NCBI RefSeq assembly: GCF_014518425.1
Contig: NZ_JACVCU010000001.1
Span: 1,453,732-1,517,731, forward strand
Source: Terrabacter sp. MAHUQ-38
GTDB taxonomy: Bacteria; Actinomycetota; Actinomycetes; Actinomycetales; Dermatophilaceae
Length of the DNA stretch: 64,000 nt
Reading direction: 5' to 3'
Under the pieces are notes generated by a model, which was not told the origin of the DNA, did no database searches, and saw nothing but the letters and a program-made list of their open reading frames with translations. The position numbers were made by a program, and so were the translations under genes. Of this stretch, positions 50,670-58,834 are shown one piece after another (the first letter of the stretch is position 1; each line of letters begins with the position of its first letter).

Positions 50670-52009
50670 GGCTCACCTGGGTGCAGCCCGAGGACCTGCT
50701 GCTCCACGCGTTCGTCCAGGCTCGTGCCGAGGGGGCCGACGTCGATGGCCTTGAACGGCGGTGGACCGACGCCGGTGGCTCGCCGGCCGTCCCGGTCAGT
50801 GGTGCGGCCGACCAGCCCGCGCCTCCACGGCTGCGGGCCCTCGCGGCCGAGCTGCTCGGGGCCGTCGACGAGGCGGCGCCCGCGATGCCCTTTGACCTCG
50901 CGGCTGCGCTGGACCGCGCCTCGGGCGTGGACCAGCGCGGTGGCCGTGCCGGCGCCGACCTGGCTGACAAGGTGCACGGCGGCTGGCTCGGCCGCTCGGC
51001 GGGCTGCCTGCTCGGCAAGCCCGTCGAGAAGATCCCGCGCGCCGGCATCGAGGAGATCCTGCGCGACACGGGTCGCTGGCCGCTCGACGACTGGTTCACG
51101 GCGGAGGGCCTGAGCGCCGACGTCGCGTCCCGGTGGCCGTGGAACCGCCGCAGCGCCCCGACGAGCCTCGCCGAGAACATCGCGGGCATGCCGGAGGACG
51201 ACGACCTCAACTTCGCCGTCCTCGCGCTGCGCCTCCTGGAGACACACGGGGACGCGCTGACGACGGACGACGTCGCACAGGCCTGGCTCGACAACCTCCC
51301 CGGAGGACGGGTCTTCACGGCCGAACGCGTGGCCTACCGCAACCTGCTCGAGGGCGTCGACCCAGACCGGGCCGCCCTCGAGCGCAACCCTTTCCGCGAA
51401 TGGATCGGTGCGCTCATCCGAGCCGACGTCCACGGCTGGGCCCACCCCGGCGACGTGTCGGGGGCCATGCGCTCGATGTGGGCCGACGCCCGCCTGAGCC
51501 ACACCGGTGCCGGCGTCGAAGGCGCTTTGTGGGCGGCCGCCCTGGCGTCGCTCGCCGTGGCCGCTGAGGACGTCCAGGTGGTGCTCGACGACGCGTCCAC
51601 CGTGCTCGAGCCCGGTGGCCTGGTCCAGGTGGCCGTCCGCCGCGGCACCGAGCTCGGCCGTTCCGACCTCACCGACGACGAGGCGCTCGACGCCCTGCAC
51701 GCCGACTTCGGCCACCTCCACTGGGTGCACGTGGCCAACAACGCCGCCACCATCGCCTTCGCCCTCGCGCGCGGCGACGGAGACCTCGGGCGCAGCATCT
51801 GCGTCGCCGTGACGGCCGGCTGGGACACCGACTCGGTCGGCGCCACCGTCGGTGGCGTCGTCGGGGCCGTCGCTGGCGCCGATGCCCTTCCGCAGCAGTG
51901 GATCTCGCCGCTCCAGGACCGTCTCTCCACCAGCCTGCCCGGCCCGTCCCAGCTCTCGCTCTCCGGGCTGGCGGCGGCCACCGTTGCACTGTCCGAAGGT
52001 GCCCGATGA
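50666..52009 (+). CDS. ADP-ribosylglycohydrolase family protein (second copy)
   Basis: A 447-residue paralogue of the preceding gene with a longer N-terminus (about 95 residues: MRLTWVQPEDLLLHAFVQAR...). The family part opens VHGGWLGRSAGCLLGKPVEK. The first acidic cluster reads PEDDDLNFAVLALRLLE in place of T-D-D-T, and GWDTDSVGATVGGVVGA has the second metal site (D-T-D). The changed first cluster may alter the metal site. It overlaps the first copy and the ribokinase by four bases on each side, so the three are co-translated. Two different family members in one operon suggests two substrates or a heteromer. Confidence 0.88.
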   Translation: MRLTWVQPEDLLLHAFVQARAEGADVDGLERRWTDAGGSPAVPVSGAADQPAPPRLRALAAELLGAVDEAAPAMPFDLAAALDRASGVDQRGGRAGADLADKVHGGWLGRSAGCLLGKPVEKIPRAGIEEILRDTGRWPLDDWFTAEGLSADVASRWPWNRRSAPTSLAENIAGMPEDDDLNFAVLALRLLETHGDALTTDDVAQAWLDNLPGGRVFTAERVAYRNLLEGVDPDRAALERNPFREWIGALIRADVHGWAHPGDVSGAMRSMWADARLSHTGAGVEGALWAAALASLAVAAEDVQVVLDDASTVLEPGGLVQVAVRRGTELGRSDLTDDEALDALHADFGHLHWVHVANNAATIAFALARGDGDLGRSICVAVTAGWDTDSVGATVGGVVGAVAGADALPQQWISPLQDRLSTSLPGPSQLSLSGLAAATVALSEGAR

Positions 52010-52932
52010 GCGGCTCCGTCGTCGTGGTCGGGAGCGTCAACCTCGACGTCTCGGTGACCGTCGACCGCCTGCCGGCGCCCGGCGAGACCCTCCTCGGTGG
52101 CACCGTGCGACGCAGCGGCGGTGGCAAGGGGGCGAACCAGGCCGTTGCCGCGGCCCGCGCCGGCGGTGCCCGCACAGCCATGGTCGGCGCGGTCGGTGAC
52201 GACCCTGACGGCGCCGCGCTCCGAGCCTCGCTCGAGTCCGACGGCATCGACTGCTCGTGCCTGACGACCTCGGCGTCGCCCACGGGGACCGCCCTCATCA
52301 CCGTCGACCGCTCGGGCGAGAACACCATCGTCGTCGCGGCCGGTGCGAACGACGACGTCCGCCTGGACGATGCCGCCGCGGCGCTCGTGCGTGCCGCCGA
52401 CGTCGTGCTGGCCCAGCTCGAGATCCCGCAGCCGACCGTCCTCGCCGCAGCTCGTGCCCGGCGACCCGACGCGCTCCTCGTGCTCAACGCAGCGCCGTAT
52501 GCCGCCGTCGACGCCGACCTGCTCGCCGCGGTCGACCTGCTCGTCGTCAACGAGCACGAGGCCCTCGGGCTGAGTGCCGCGCCGACCGTCGATGAGGCGG
52601 TGCAGTCCCTGCTCGAGTCGGTCCCTGCGGTCCTCGTGACGCTCGGCGCCGCGGGCGCCCGACTCGACCGGCGAGGCGGTCGGACGACCGTTGTCCCGGC
52701 TCCCCGCGTCGACGCCGTCGACACGACCGGGGCCGGCGACACCTTCTGCGGTGTCCTCGGGGCTGCGCTCGCGCGCGGGGACGACGACCTCTCGGCACTG
52801 CGTCTCGCATCAGCCGCGGCCTCGGTCGCCGTCGAGGGCAAGGGTGCGCAGGACGCGGTGCCGAGCGCTGCGCGGACCCGCGAGCGGGCACTCACGGCGT
52901 ACGGGCTCGGCGAGGAGGACTCGCGTGGATGA
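52006..52932 (+). CDS. PfkB family ribokinase-like kinase
   Basis: A 308-residue ribokinase-fold kinase. [18 protein letters not shown] is the family opening, the [15 protein letters not shown] segment binds the sugar, and [13 protein letters not shown] is the catalytic anion hole with the base Asp. It would phosphorylate ribose or a related sugar released in the cytoplasm by the two upstream hydrolases. The ATG overlaps the preceding stop by four bases and the next gene by eight, so it is part of one operon. Substrate is inferred from family and context. Confidence 0.92.
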   Translation: MSGSVVVVGSVNLDVSVTVDRLPAPGETLLGGTVRRSGGGKGANQAVAAARAGGARTAMVGAVGDDPDGAALRASLESDGIDCSCLTTSASPTGTALITVDRSGENTIVVAAGANDDVRLDDAAAALVRAADVVLAQLEIPQPTVLAAARARRPDALLVLNAAPYAAVDADLLAAVDLLVVNEHEALGLSAAPTVDEAVQSLLESVPAVLVTLGAAGARLDRRGGRTTVVPAPRVDAVDTTGAGDTFCGVLGAALARGDDDLSALRLASAAASVAVEGKGAQDAVPSAARTRERALTAYGLGEEDSRG

Positions 52933-54919
52933 TGCCCTCGACCCGCTCGTCCCCCGACCGCTGGACCGTCCGCGCGCTGTGCCGCTCGACGACGACGCCG
53001 ACCTGTCCGTCCTCGACACGGGAAAGATCCTCGCGGCGCCGGACGACCCCGCAGACTGGCCCCGGTGGCGCGACCAGCTGACCCGCTGGCGCACGGAGGC
53101 CCGCGCGCGGCTCGACCACGACGACACGCTCTACCGACGCGACGACCTGCATTGGGCCCGCGGCTGTTTCGTCGTGTCGCAGGTCTGGCTGTGGGACGAG
53201 CTGCTCTATGACTTCGAGACCCACACGTTCACACCGGAACGCCTGCTGGCCGATGCGCTCGAGAGGTTCGGCGGGTTCGACGGCATCGTGCTGTGGCACG
53301 CCTACCCCGTCATCGGTATCGACGACCGCAACCAGTGGGACTACTACCGGTCCGTGCCGGGCCTCGACCGGCTCGTCGCCGACCTGCACTCGGCGGGCAT
53401 CCGCGTCTTCGTCGACTACAACCCCTGGGACGTCGGCACCCGCCGGTCCGGCGACGACGCCGCCGAGCTGGCCTCGCTCGTGCGCGACCTCGACATCGAC
53501 GGTGTCTTCCTCGACACGCTCAAGGAGGGCGGCGGCGAGCTCCTCGAGCGCGTCGACGCCGCGCGCCCGGGGGTCGCCGTCGAGGGCGAGTCGACGCTCG
53601 CGCTGGGCCGGCTCGTCGACCACCCGCTCTCGTGGGCGCAGTGGTTCGCCGACTCACCCGTCCCGGGAGTGATCCGGTCACGCTGGTTCGAGCAGCGCCA
53701 CCAGATGCACCACGTGCGGCGGTGGAACCGTCACCATGCCGAGGAGCTCCAGTCTGCGTGGCTCAACGGGGTCGGCGTCATGGTGTGGGAGGTCGTCTTC
53801 GGCGTCTGGGTGGGGTGGAACCCCCGCGACGCGGAGATGCTGCGCCGGATGACGCGGACCCAGCGAGCCCTCGTCGACGTGCTGACCGAGGGGGAGTGGA
53901 CCCCGCTCGTCGACATCGGTGAACCTGCCGCAGCCGCAGGGGTGTTCGCAGCCCGCTACGAGCACGGCTCCGGAACGTTCCTGCCCCTCGTCAACCGAAG
54001 CGGGGCAGACGTCACCGTCGCGCTCACGGGAGCGGGCGGCCTCGTCGCCCACGACGTGTGGGCCGGTGTCCGCCTCGGCACCGGCGAGGTCGAGGTGCGC
54101 GTGCCGGCCCGGGGAGTCGGTGGGGTGTGGTGGGCGCCCGATGGCGCCGACACGTCGTGGCTGCCTACCGACGAGCCGGCCGAGCCGGCCGCGCGGTTCG
54201 GCCACCGGCTGTCGCGACGCGTTGCGCCGACACCGAGGAGCCGCGCCACACCACAGGCGGACGTCCCCGTCTCGATCGTCGACCCGGGTCGCCGCGTCGT
54301 CACGGTGCGCTACCGCTGCCGCGAGACTGGCCTCTACGACGAGGCGCCCTTCGTCGACGAGTGGAAGCCGCTCCCTCCACGTCTGCACGACCTGCGCACG
54401 GTCGACCGCGTCGTCGACGTGCCAGCACCCGTCGCGGTCGCACGCCTCGAGGTTTCGGAGCGCGAGTTCGCGGAGTTCGTCGTGGCGACCGGTCATGCAC
54501 CAGCCGTGCCGGGCGGCCGGCCGCCGGCGTGGGCGGGCCGTCCCACGGCGGAGAGCGACCCACGTCGTCCCGTGACCGAGGTCGACCTCGCCGACGCGCG
54601 GGCGTATGCCGTATGGCTGGGAGCGCGCCTGCCCACCGAGGACGAGTGGCAGCTCGCCGGAGAGGGGGAAGGCCTGGACCGGCTCCGCCCGGAGGTCTGG
54701 AACCTCACGGAGAGCGAACGCAGCGACGGCCGCACCCGATACGCGATCCTCAAGGGAGGATCGCACCATGAGTCCCACGGCTCCGACTGGTACTTCGACG
54801 GAGGGATCCGCCCACCGGGCTTCTCGGCGAAGTACCTCGTCCCCGGCCTCGGCGGCGGTCGCTCGACGAGCATCGGTTTCCGGGTGGCCTGGGACCTGAC
54901 CGAGGAAGGCACCCCATGA
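52925..54919 (+). CDS. TIM-barrel glycoside-hydrolase-like protein fused to FGE-sulfatase-like domain
   Basis: A 664-residue two-domain protein. Residues about 60-430 look like an alpha-amylase-type barrel with [55 protein letters not shown] (strand 4/5 Asp) and [12 protein letters not shown] (Glu), so acid residues at barrel ends are kept. Residues about 500-664 resemble the formylglycine-generating-enzyme fold ([60 protein letters not shown]), but no Cys is left in that domain, so it is unlikely to be an active FGE. It probably binds carbohydrate. The GTG start follows GAGGAGG and overlaps the ribokinase stop. Confidence 0.75.
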   Translation: MDDALDPLVPRPLDRPRAVPLDDDADLSVLDTGKILAAPDDPADWPRWRDQLTRWRTEARARLDHDDTLYRRDDLHWARGCFVVSQVWLWDELLYDFETHTFTPERLLADALERFGGFDGIVLWHAYPVIGIDDRNQWDYYRSVPGLDRLVADLHSAGIRVFVDYNPWDVGTRRSGDDAAELASLVRDLDIDGVFLDTLKEGGGELLERVDAARPGVAVEGESTLALGRLVDHPLSWAQWFADSPVPGVIRSRWFEQRHQMHHVRRWNRHHAEELQSAWLNGVGVMVWEVVFGVWVGWNPRDAEMLRRMTRTQRALVDVLTEGEWTPLVDIGEPAAAAGVFAARYEHGSGTFLPLVNRSGADVTVALTGAGGLVAHDVWAGVRLGTGEVEVRVPARGVGGVWWAPDGADTSWLPTDEPAEPAARFGHRLSRRVAPTPRSRATPQADVPVSIVDPGRRVVTVRYRCRETGLYDEAPFVDEWKPLPPRLHDLRTVDRVVDVPAPVAVARLEVSEREFAEFVVATGHAPAVPGGRPPAWAGRPTAESDPRRPVTEVDLADARAYAVWLGARLPTEDEWQLAGEGEGLDRLRPEVWNLTESERSDGRTRYAILKGGSHHESHGSDWYFDGGIRPPGFSAKYLVPGLGGGRSTSIGFRVAWDLTEEGTP

Positions 54920-56160
54920 CCGAGCCAGTGTCCGAGCCAGTGACCGAGCCGACTGCCGGCGCACTGGCCGACCTGCGGGTCGTCGATGCGTCCACGCTCT
55001 TCGCCGGGCCGATGACGGCCATGCACCTCGGAGACCTCGGGGCGGAGGTCGTCAAGGTCGAGCACCCACGACGCCCGGACCCGGCGCGGGGCCACGGTCC
55101 CGAGAAGGACGGCCACAACCTCTGGTTCAAGACGCTCGGGCGCAACAAGCGCATGGTCCAGCTGGACCTCTCGTCCGAGGGTGGTGCGGCGGCGTTCCGT
55201 CGGCTCGCCGCCACGGCTGACGTCGTCGTCGAGAACTTCCGGCCCGACACGCTCGAGCGCTGGGGCCTCGGCTACGACGAGCTGTCCGCCGAGAACCCCG
55301 GCCTCGTCCTCGCCCGGGTCACCGGCTTCGGGCAGGTCGGGCCCTACCGGCGCCGCCCCGGGTTCGGCACGCTCGCCGAGGCGATGAGCGGCTTCGCCGC
55401 GTCGAGTGGCGAGCCCGGGGGTCCGCCGATGCTGCCCCCCTTCGGCCTTGCCGACGGGATCGCCTCGCTCGCCACGGCTTTCGCTGTCATGAGTGCCCTG
55501 CACCAGCGTGAGAGGACCGGCCGCGGTCAGGTCGTGGACGTCGCCATCGTCGAGCCGATCATGGCCATGCTCGGGCCTCAGATCTCTCGCTGGGACCAGC
55601 TGGGCACCGTCCAGCCCCGTCAGGGCAACCGGTCGAGCAACAACGCGCCGCGCAACATCTACGAGACGAGCGACGGCCACTGGGTCGCGGTCTCGACGAG
55701 CGCCCAGACCATCGCGGAGCGGGTGGTCCGTCTCGTCGGACGTGCCGACCTCGTCGAAGCGCCGTGGTTCGGCTCAGGCCGCTCGCGCGCCGAGCACGCC
55801 GACGAGCTCGATGAGGCGGTCGGCGGCTGGATCGCACGGCACACCCGGGACGAGGTGGTCGCGCAGTTCGAGCGGGCCGAGGCGGCCGTCGCACCGATCT
55901 ACACGGCCGAGGACATCGTCGCCGACCCCCAGCTCCGGGCGATCGGCACGATCCGTCGCGTGCCCGACCCCGATCTCGGCGAGCTCTCGATGCAGGGCGC
56001 GCTCTTCCGCATGTCGGAGGGCGACGCGCCGACCCGCTGGACAGGTCGGGCTCCCGGCGCTGACACGGCAGCGGTGCTCGGCGAGCTCGGCTACGACGCC
56101 GAGGAGATCGCGCGACTGGGCGCATCCGGCGCTGCCGCCGGCCCGGGGGTGGACTCGTGA
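54916..56160 (+). CDS. CaiB/BaiF (family III) CoA-transferase
   Basis: A 414-residue family III CoA-transferase. [20 protein letters not shown] and [20 protein letters not shown] are the family opening, [16 protein letters not shown] is the typical CoA-contact segment, and [18 protein letters not shown] is the region of the catalytic Asp. It moves CoA from a donor such as succinyl-CoA to a carboxylic acid. The ATG overlaps the FGE-fusion gene by four bases and the stop overlaps the next. With the CitE-type lyase it would activate and cleave a C4-C6 acid, as in the itaconate or citramalate pathways, where both families occur. Confidence 0.92.
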   Translation: MTEPVSEPVTEPTAGALADLRVVDASTLFAGPMTAMHLGDLGAEVVKVEHPRRPDPARGHGPEKDGHNLWFKTLGRNKRMVQLDLSSEGGAAAFRRLAATADVVVENFRPDTLERWGLGYDELSAENPGLVLARVTGFGQVGPYRRRPGFGTLAEAMSGFAASSGEPGGPPMLPPFGLADGIASLATAFAVMSALHQRERTGRGQVVDVAIVEPIMAMLGPQISRWDQLGTVQPRQGNRSSNNAPRNIYETSDGHWVAVSTSAQTIAERVVRLVGRADLVEAPWFGSGRSRAEHADELDEAVGGWIARHTRDEVVAQFERAEAAVAPIYTAEDIVADPQLRAIGTIRRVPDPDLGELSMQGALFRMSEGDAPTRWTGRAPGADTAAVLGELGYDAEEIARLGASGAAAGPGVDS

Positions 56161-57014
56161 CGTCGCCCGTCCCCGGCACGGGGCCGTCGCGTCGTTCCCC
56201 CCTCACCTGGCTCTACGTGCCGGGCGACCGGGAGGACCGCATCCCCAAGGCCTTCGCGTCCGGGGCGGACGTCGTCGTCATCGACCTCGAGGACGCCGTC
56301 GCGCAGGACGTCAAGGACGCCGCGCGCCGTGCTGCCCAGCGCGCGGCTGCCGGCGCGACCACACCCTGCCAGGTGCGGGTCAACGCGCTGGGGAGCCGGT
56401 GGGCCGAGGCAGACCTCGGAATGGTCGCGGCTCTCCCGCCGCACGTCGGGGTCCGGGTGCCCAAGTGTGAGCAGCCCGCTGACGTCGTCGACATCGCCGA
56501 GGCAGTGGGCCCCCGACCGCTGCATCTGCTCGTCGAGTCGGCCCGCGGCCTCGAGGCCGCGCACGACCTGGCCCGGGCGCACGGCCAGGTCGCCACGATC
56601 GGGCTCGGTGAGGCGGACCTGCGCGCCGACCTCGGCGTCGCCGACGAGCGCGGCCTCCTGTTCGCGCGGTCCCGGGTCGTCGTCGCGGCGGCCGCCGCCG
56701 GGCTCGAGCCGCCCTCGATGTCCGTCTTCACGGACGTGCGTGCCCTCGACGCGTTGCGGCAGTCGTGCATCGAGGGTCGCCGACTCGGTCTGGTCGGCCG
56801 CGCCGCCATCCATCCGGTCCAGCTGCCTGTCATCGAAGACGTCTTCGCGCCGAGCGCGGTCGAGATCGCGCGGGCCCGTGAGGTCGTCGAGGCAGCGGCC
56901 ACGGGCGCCGACTCGGGGCGCGGTGCGGTCGCTCTCGCGGACGGGCGGTTCGTGGACGAGGCGGTCGTCCGGCAGGCTCGTCGGCTTCTCGCCCGGGCCG
57001 GCATCAGCTCCTGA
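56157..57014 (+). CDS. HpcH/HpaI/CitE family acyl-CoA lyase
   Basis: A 285-residue lyase of the CitE/Mcl family. WLYVPGDREDRIPKAF is the family opening, VVVIDLEDAVAQ is the acidic metal-binding loop, and GLGEADLRADLG carries the second acidic pair (Glu/Asp). IHPVQLPVIEDVF near the C-terminus is also typical. Such enzymes cleave malyl-CoA, citramalyl-CoA or related thioesters into acetyl-CoA and a keto acid. It is the last operon gene, and its stop lies in the stem of the hairpin 57011-57050. GTG start overlaps the CoA-transferase. Confidence 0.92.
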   Translation: MTSPVPGTGPSRRSPLTWLYVPGDREDRIPKAFASGADVVVIDLEDAVAQDVKDAARRAAQRAAAGATTPCQVRVNALGSRWAEADLGMVAALPPHVGVRVPKCEQPADVVDIAEAVGPRPLHLLVESARGLEAAHDLARAHGQVATIGLGEADLRADLGVADERGLLFARSRVVVAAAAAGLEPPSMSVFTDVRALDALRQSCIEGRRLGLVGRAAIHPVQLPVIEDVFAPSAVEIARAREVVEAAATGADSGRGAVALADGRFVDEAVVRQARRLLARAGISS

Positions 57015-57050
57015 CGGCCGGCCACCCCGAGCGAGGTGGCCGGCCGTCAG
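57011..57050. terminator. Perfect 16-bp hairpin after the CitE-type gene
   Basis: CTGACGGCCGGCCACC (57011-57026) pairs exactly with 57035-57050 across an 8-base loop. The lyase stop codon (57012-57014) lies in the left arm. It sits between two convergent genes and should stop transcripts from both sides. Confidence 0.9.
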
Positions 57051-57057
57051 CGGGTCG

Positions 57058-57579
57058 TCACGCTGCGGGGCCCTTGGTGCGGACGTCCGCGACGTGCGAC
57101 ATGGCCTCGCGCAGCTCGCCGAGCCAGTCGCTCTCGTGCTGTGCGACGAGCTTGACGCACCAGGCGAGGGCCTCGGCTCGCGACCGGGCGACGCCGGCGT
57201 CGACGAGCGTGTCCAGGACGAGTCGCTCGGGCTGGCGCAGGCGGGTCATGGCGGGCGCGGCGACGTGGGTGAACAGCTCCGTGCGGTCTCCGACGCGGAC
57301 GGCCCACGAGACCTTGCGCTCGAACCGGTGCTCGGCCTCGCGGGCGATCTCGATGCGGCGACCGCGCGTGTCCTCACGGAACGCCTTCGTGCGCCCGGCG
57401 CGTGCTTCGTCGCGCTCGGCATCGCTCGACCCGTCGGGCAGGTCGACGTCGCCGATCGTGAGGACGACGGTGATCTCCTCGCGGTCGACGGTGATCTCGG
57501 GTGGGGTGGTGCGCCACTCCTCGGGCAGGCGGCCGACGAACCAGCCCCGCACCCGTTCCAGCTTCTCGTTCGTAATCAT
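57058..57579 (-). CDS. Hypothetical protein
   Basis: A 173-residue protein I do not recognise. It begins MITNEKLERVRGWFVGRLPE and is charged, with alternating strand-like (EITVDREEITVVLTIGDVDL) and helical (AERDEARAGRTKAFREDT) parts and a helical C-terminal half (LVLDTLVDAGVARSRAEALA) that resembles a ribbon-helix-helix-like or helical dimer motif. No signal peptide or membrane helix. It is alone between two hairpins. The upstream region (57580-57601) is AT-rich with an inverted repeat, so it is likely regulated. Its function is unknown. Confidence 0.75.
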   Translation of the reverse strand: MITNEKLERVRGWFVGRLPEEWRTTPPEITVDREEITVVLTIGDVDLPDGSSDAERDEARAGRTKAFREDTRGRRIEIAREAEHRFERKVSWAVRVGDRTELFTHVAAPAMTRLRQPERLVLDTLVDAGVARSRAEALAWCVKLVAQHESDWLGELREAMSHVADVRTKGPAA

Positions 57580-57601
57580 GTAATCAGCATTACTCGATTA
57601 C
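57580..57601. promoter_or_regulatory. GTAATC/GATTAC inverted repeat upstream of the hypothetical gene
   Basis: GTAATC (57580-57585) and GATTAC (57596-57601) flank a 10-base spacer. Another GTAATCA lies across the start codon at 57572-57578. AT content is unusually high. The repeat lies immediately upstream of the ATG and could be an operator or the -10 zone of a leaderless transcript. Tentative. Confidence 0.45.
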
Positions 57602-57647
57602 TGCGGAAGATCAACGGGGTACGCCCAGGGCAGAAGCGCGCGAGGGC

Positions 57648-57679
57648 GGATGCCGTCGGGCGGTGAGCGGACGGCATCC
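57648..57679 (-). terminator. 10-bp hairpin after the metzincin gene
   Basis: GGATGCCGTC (57648-57657) pairs with GACGGCATCC (57670-57679) across a 12-base loop. It lies 30 bases beyond the stop of the minus-strand protease gene and would end its transcript. Confidence 0.6.
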
Positions 57680-57708
57680 GTCCTCGGTGGAGGGCGGTGC
57701 GTGCGACG

Positions 57709-58731
57709 TCAGCGGCGGCGAGCCCGGATCGAGTAGCTGCCCGTCCCGCTCGGCCGGAAATGGCGCACCTGGGCGACGTAGCGCCCCGGCGTCAGGGCCG
57801 TGCGGATCCGCGGGTTGAGGCCGTAGCCGCTGTCGTCGTCCTCGGCGATGAGGGCCGTCTCGCTGTCGGGACCGAAGAGCGACAGGAAGACGTCCGTCGA
57901 GCCGCGCGTCGTCACCTCGTAGAGGCCTTCGCTCGAGGCGTCGAACGCGTAGAGGTCCTCCTCGCCCTCCTTCCCGATCGAGGCCTCGACCTTCGGGCCG
58001 TCCACCTCGAGCATCGTCGCGTCGCTGACGACGGGCGCCGCCTTCGGGTACATCGCGGCCCCGGCGACGAACGCCGTGTCGAGCGCGGACAGGACCTCGT
58101 TCTCGTGGGTCGCGACACCGTTGAGCGTCCACGCCGCGGGGAACGCGTAGAGCATGATCGAGTCGGGGTCGAACTGCGTGCCCTTGATCTGGTCGAGGGC
58201 GTACTTCCGGAAGACGTTGTGCCGCACCTTCGCCTCGTCCCAGAAGTTCGGTGGTCCAGCCAGCGCGGCGATGACGACGGGCTCGTTCCACTGGATGCCG
58301 CCCGCTGGGTTCGAGTGCTCGTGCGCCAGACCGATCGCGTGCCCGAACTCGTGCGCCGCGGTGCCGCCGTCGAGGAAGCCGAGGTTCATCGTCGCCTCGT
58401 CGGCCGGGATGCTCGTGTTGTCGGTGCCGACGTAGGACCACGCCCCGTCCGCTGGGTCGAAGGTGATCCGGATGTCGGCGTCCAGGTGGTTTCCGAAGTC
58501 GAAGTGGAGGTTGCACGCCTCCTGCCACCAGCCGGCCTGATCGCGTGCCGTGGCCTGCTGGGCCGGGGTGCCCTCGAGGAAGCGCACCTTGAGGGTGGTG
58601 CCGTTCATCCACGCCTTGCCGATCGGCGAGATCGCGCGGTCCGCGCCGCCGGGTCCTCGCTCGCGCCGGTGAGGGCGCATCAGGTCCTTCGGAAGGATCC
58701 GGTCGAAGCACACGTGCGGTGCGTCCGTCAT
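57709..58731 (-). CDS. Metzincin-type zinc metalloprotease with PPC-like C-terminal domain
   Basis: A 340-residue protease. The zinc motif HEFGHAIGLAHEHSNP (H-E-x-x-H-x-x-G-x-x-H-E, astacin/matrixin type) is near residue 140, and DSIMLYAF gives the Met-turn about 60 residues later, so the active site looks complete. Residues about 235-340 resemble a bacterial pre-peptidase C-terminal (PPC) domain (DLYAFDASSEGLYEV, GRYVAQVRHFRPSGTGSYSI). No signal peptide is visible at the N-terminus (MTDAPHVCFDRILPKDLM), which is unusual for such a protease. The start at 58731 has a G-rich ribosome site. It is upstream of a hairpin and stands alone. Confidence 0.87.
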   Translation of the reverse strand: MTDAPHVCFDRILPKDLMRPHRRERGPGGADRAISPIGKAWMNGTTLKVRFLEGTPAQQATARDQAGWWQEACNLHFDFGNHLDADIRITFDPADGAWSYVGTDNTSIPADEATMNLGFLDGGTAAHEFGHAIGLAHEHSNPAGGIQWNEPVVIAALAGPPNFWDEAKVRHNVFRKYALDQIKGTQFDPDSIMLYAFPAAWTLNGVATHENEVLSALDTAFVAGAAMYPKAAPVVSDATMLEVDGPKVEASIGKEGEEDLYAFDASSEGLYEVTTRGSTDVFLSLFGPDSETALIAEDDDSGYGLNPRIRTALTPGRYVAQVRHFRPSGTGSYSIRARRR

Positions 58732-58834
58732 GGCGTTCCCCCAATCGGTCCGGGACGCGGGCCCGCGCCCACCCTCCATCGTCCTCGGGTGAGGCCCCGC
58801 GCACAGGCAGAACGGGGTATACCGTCCGATCTGC

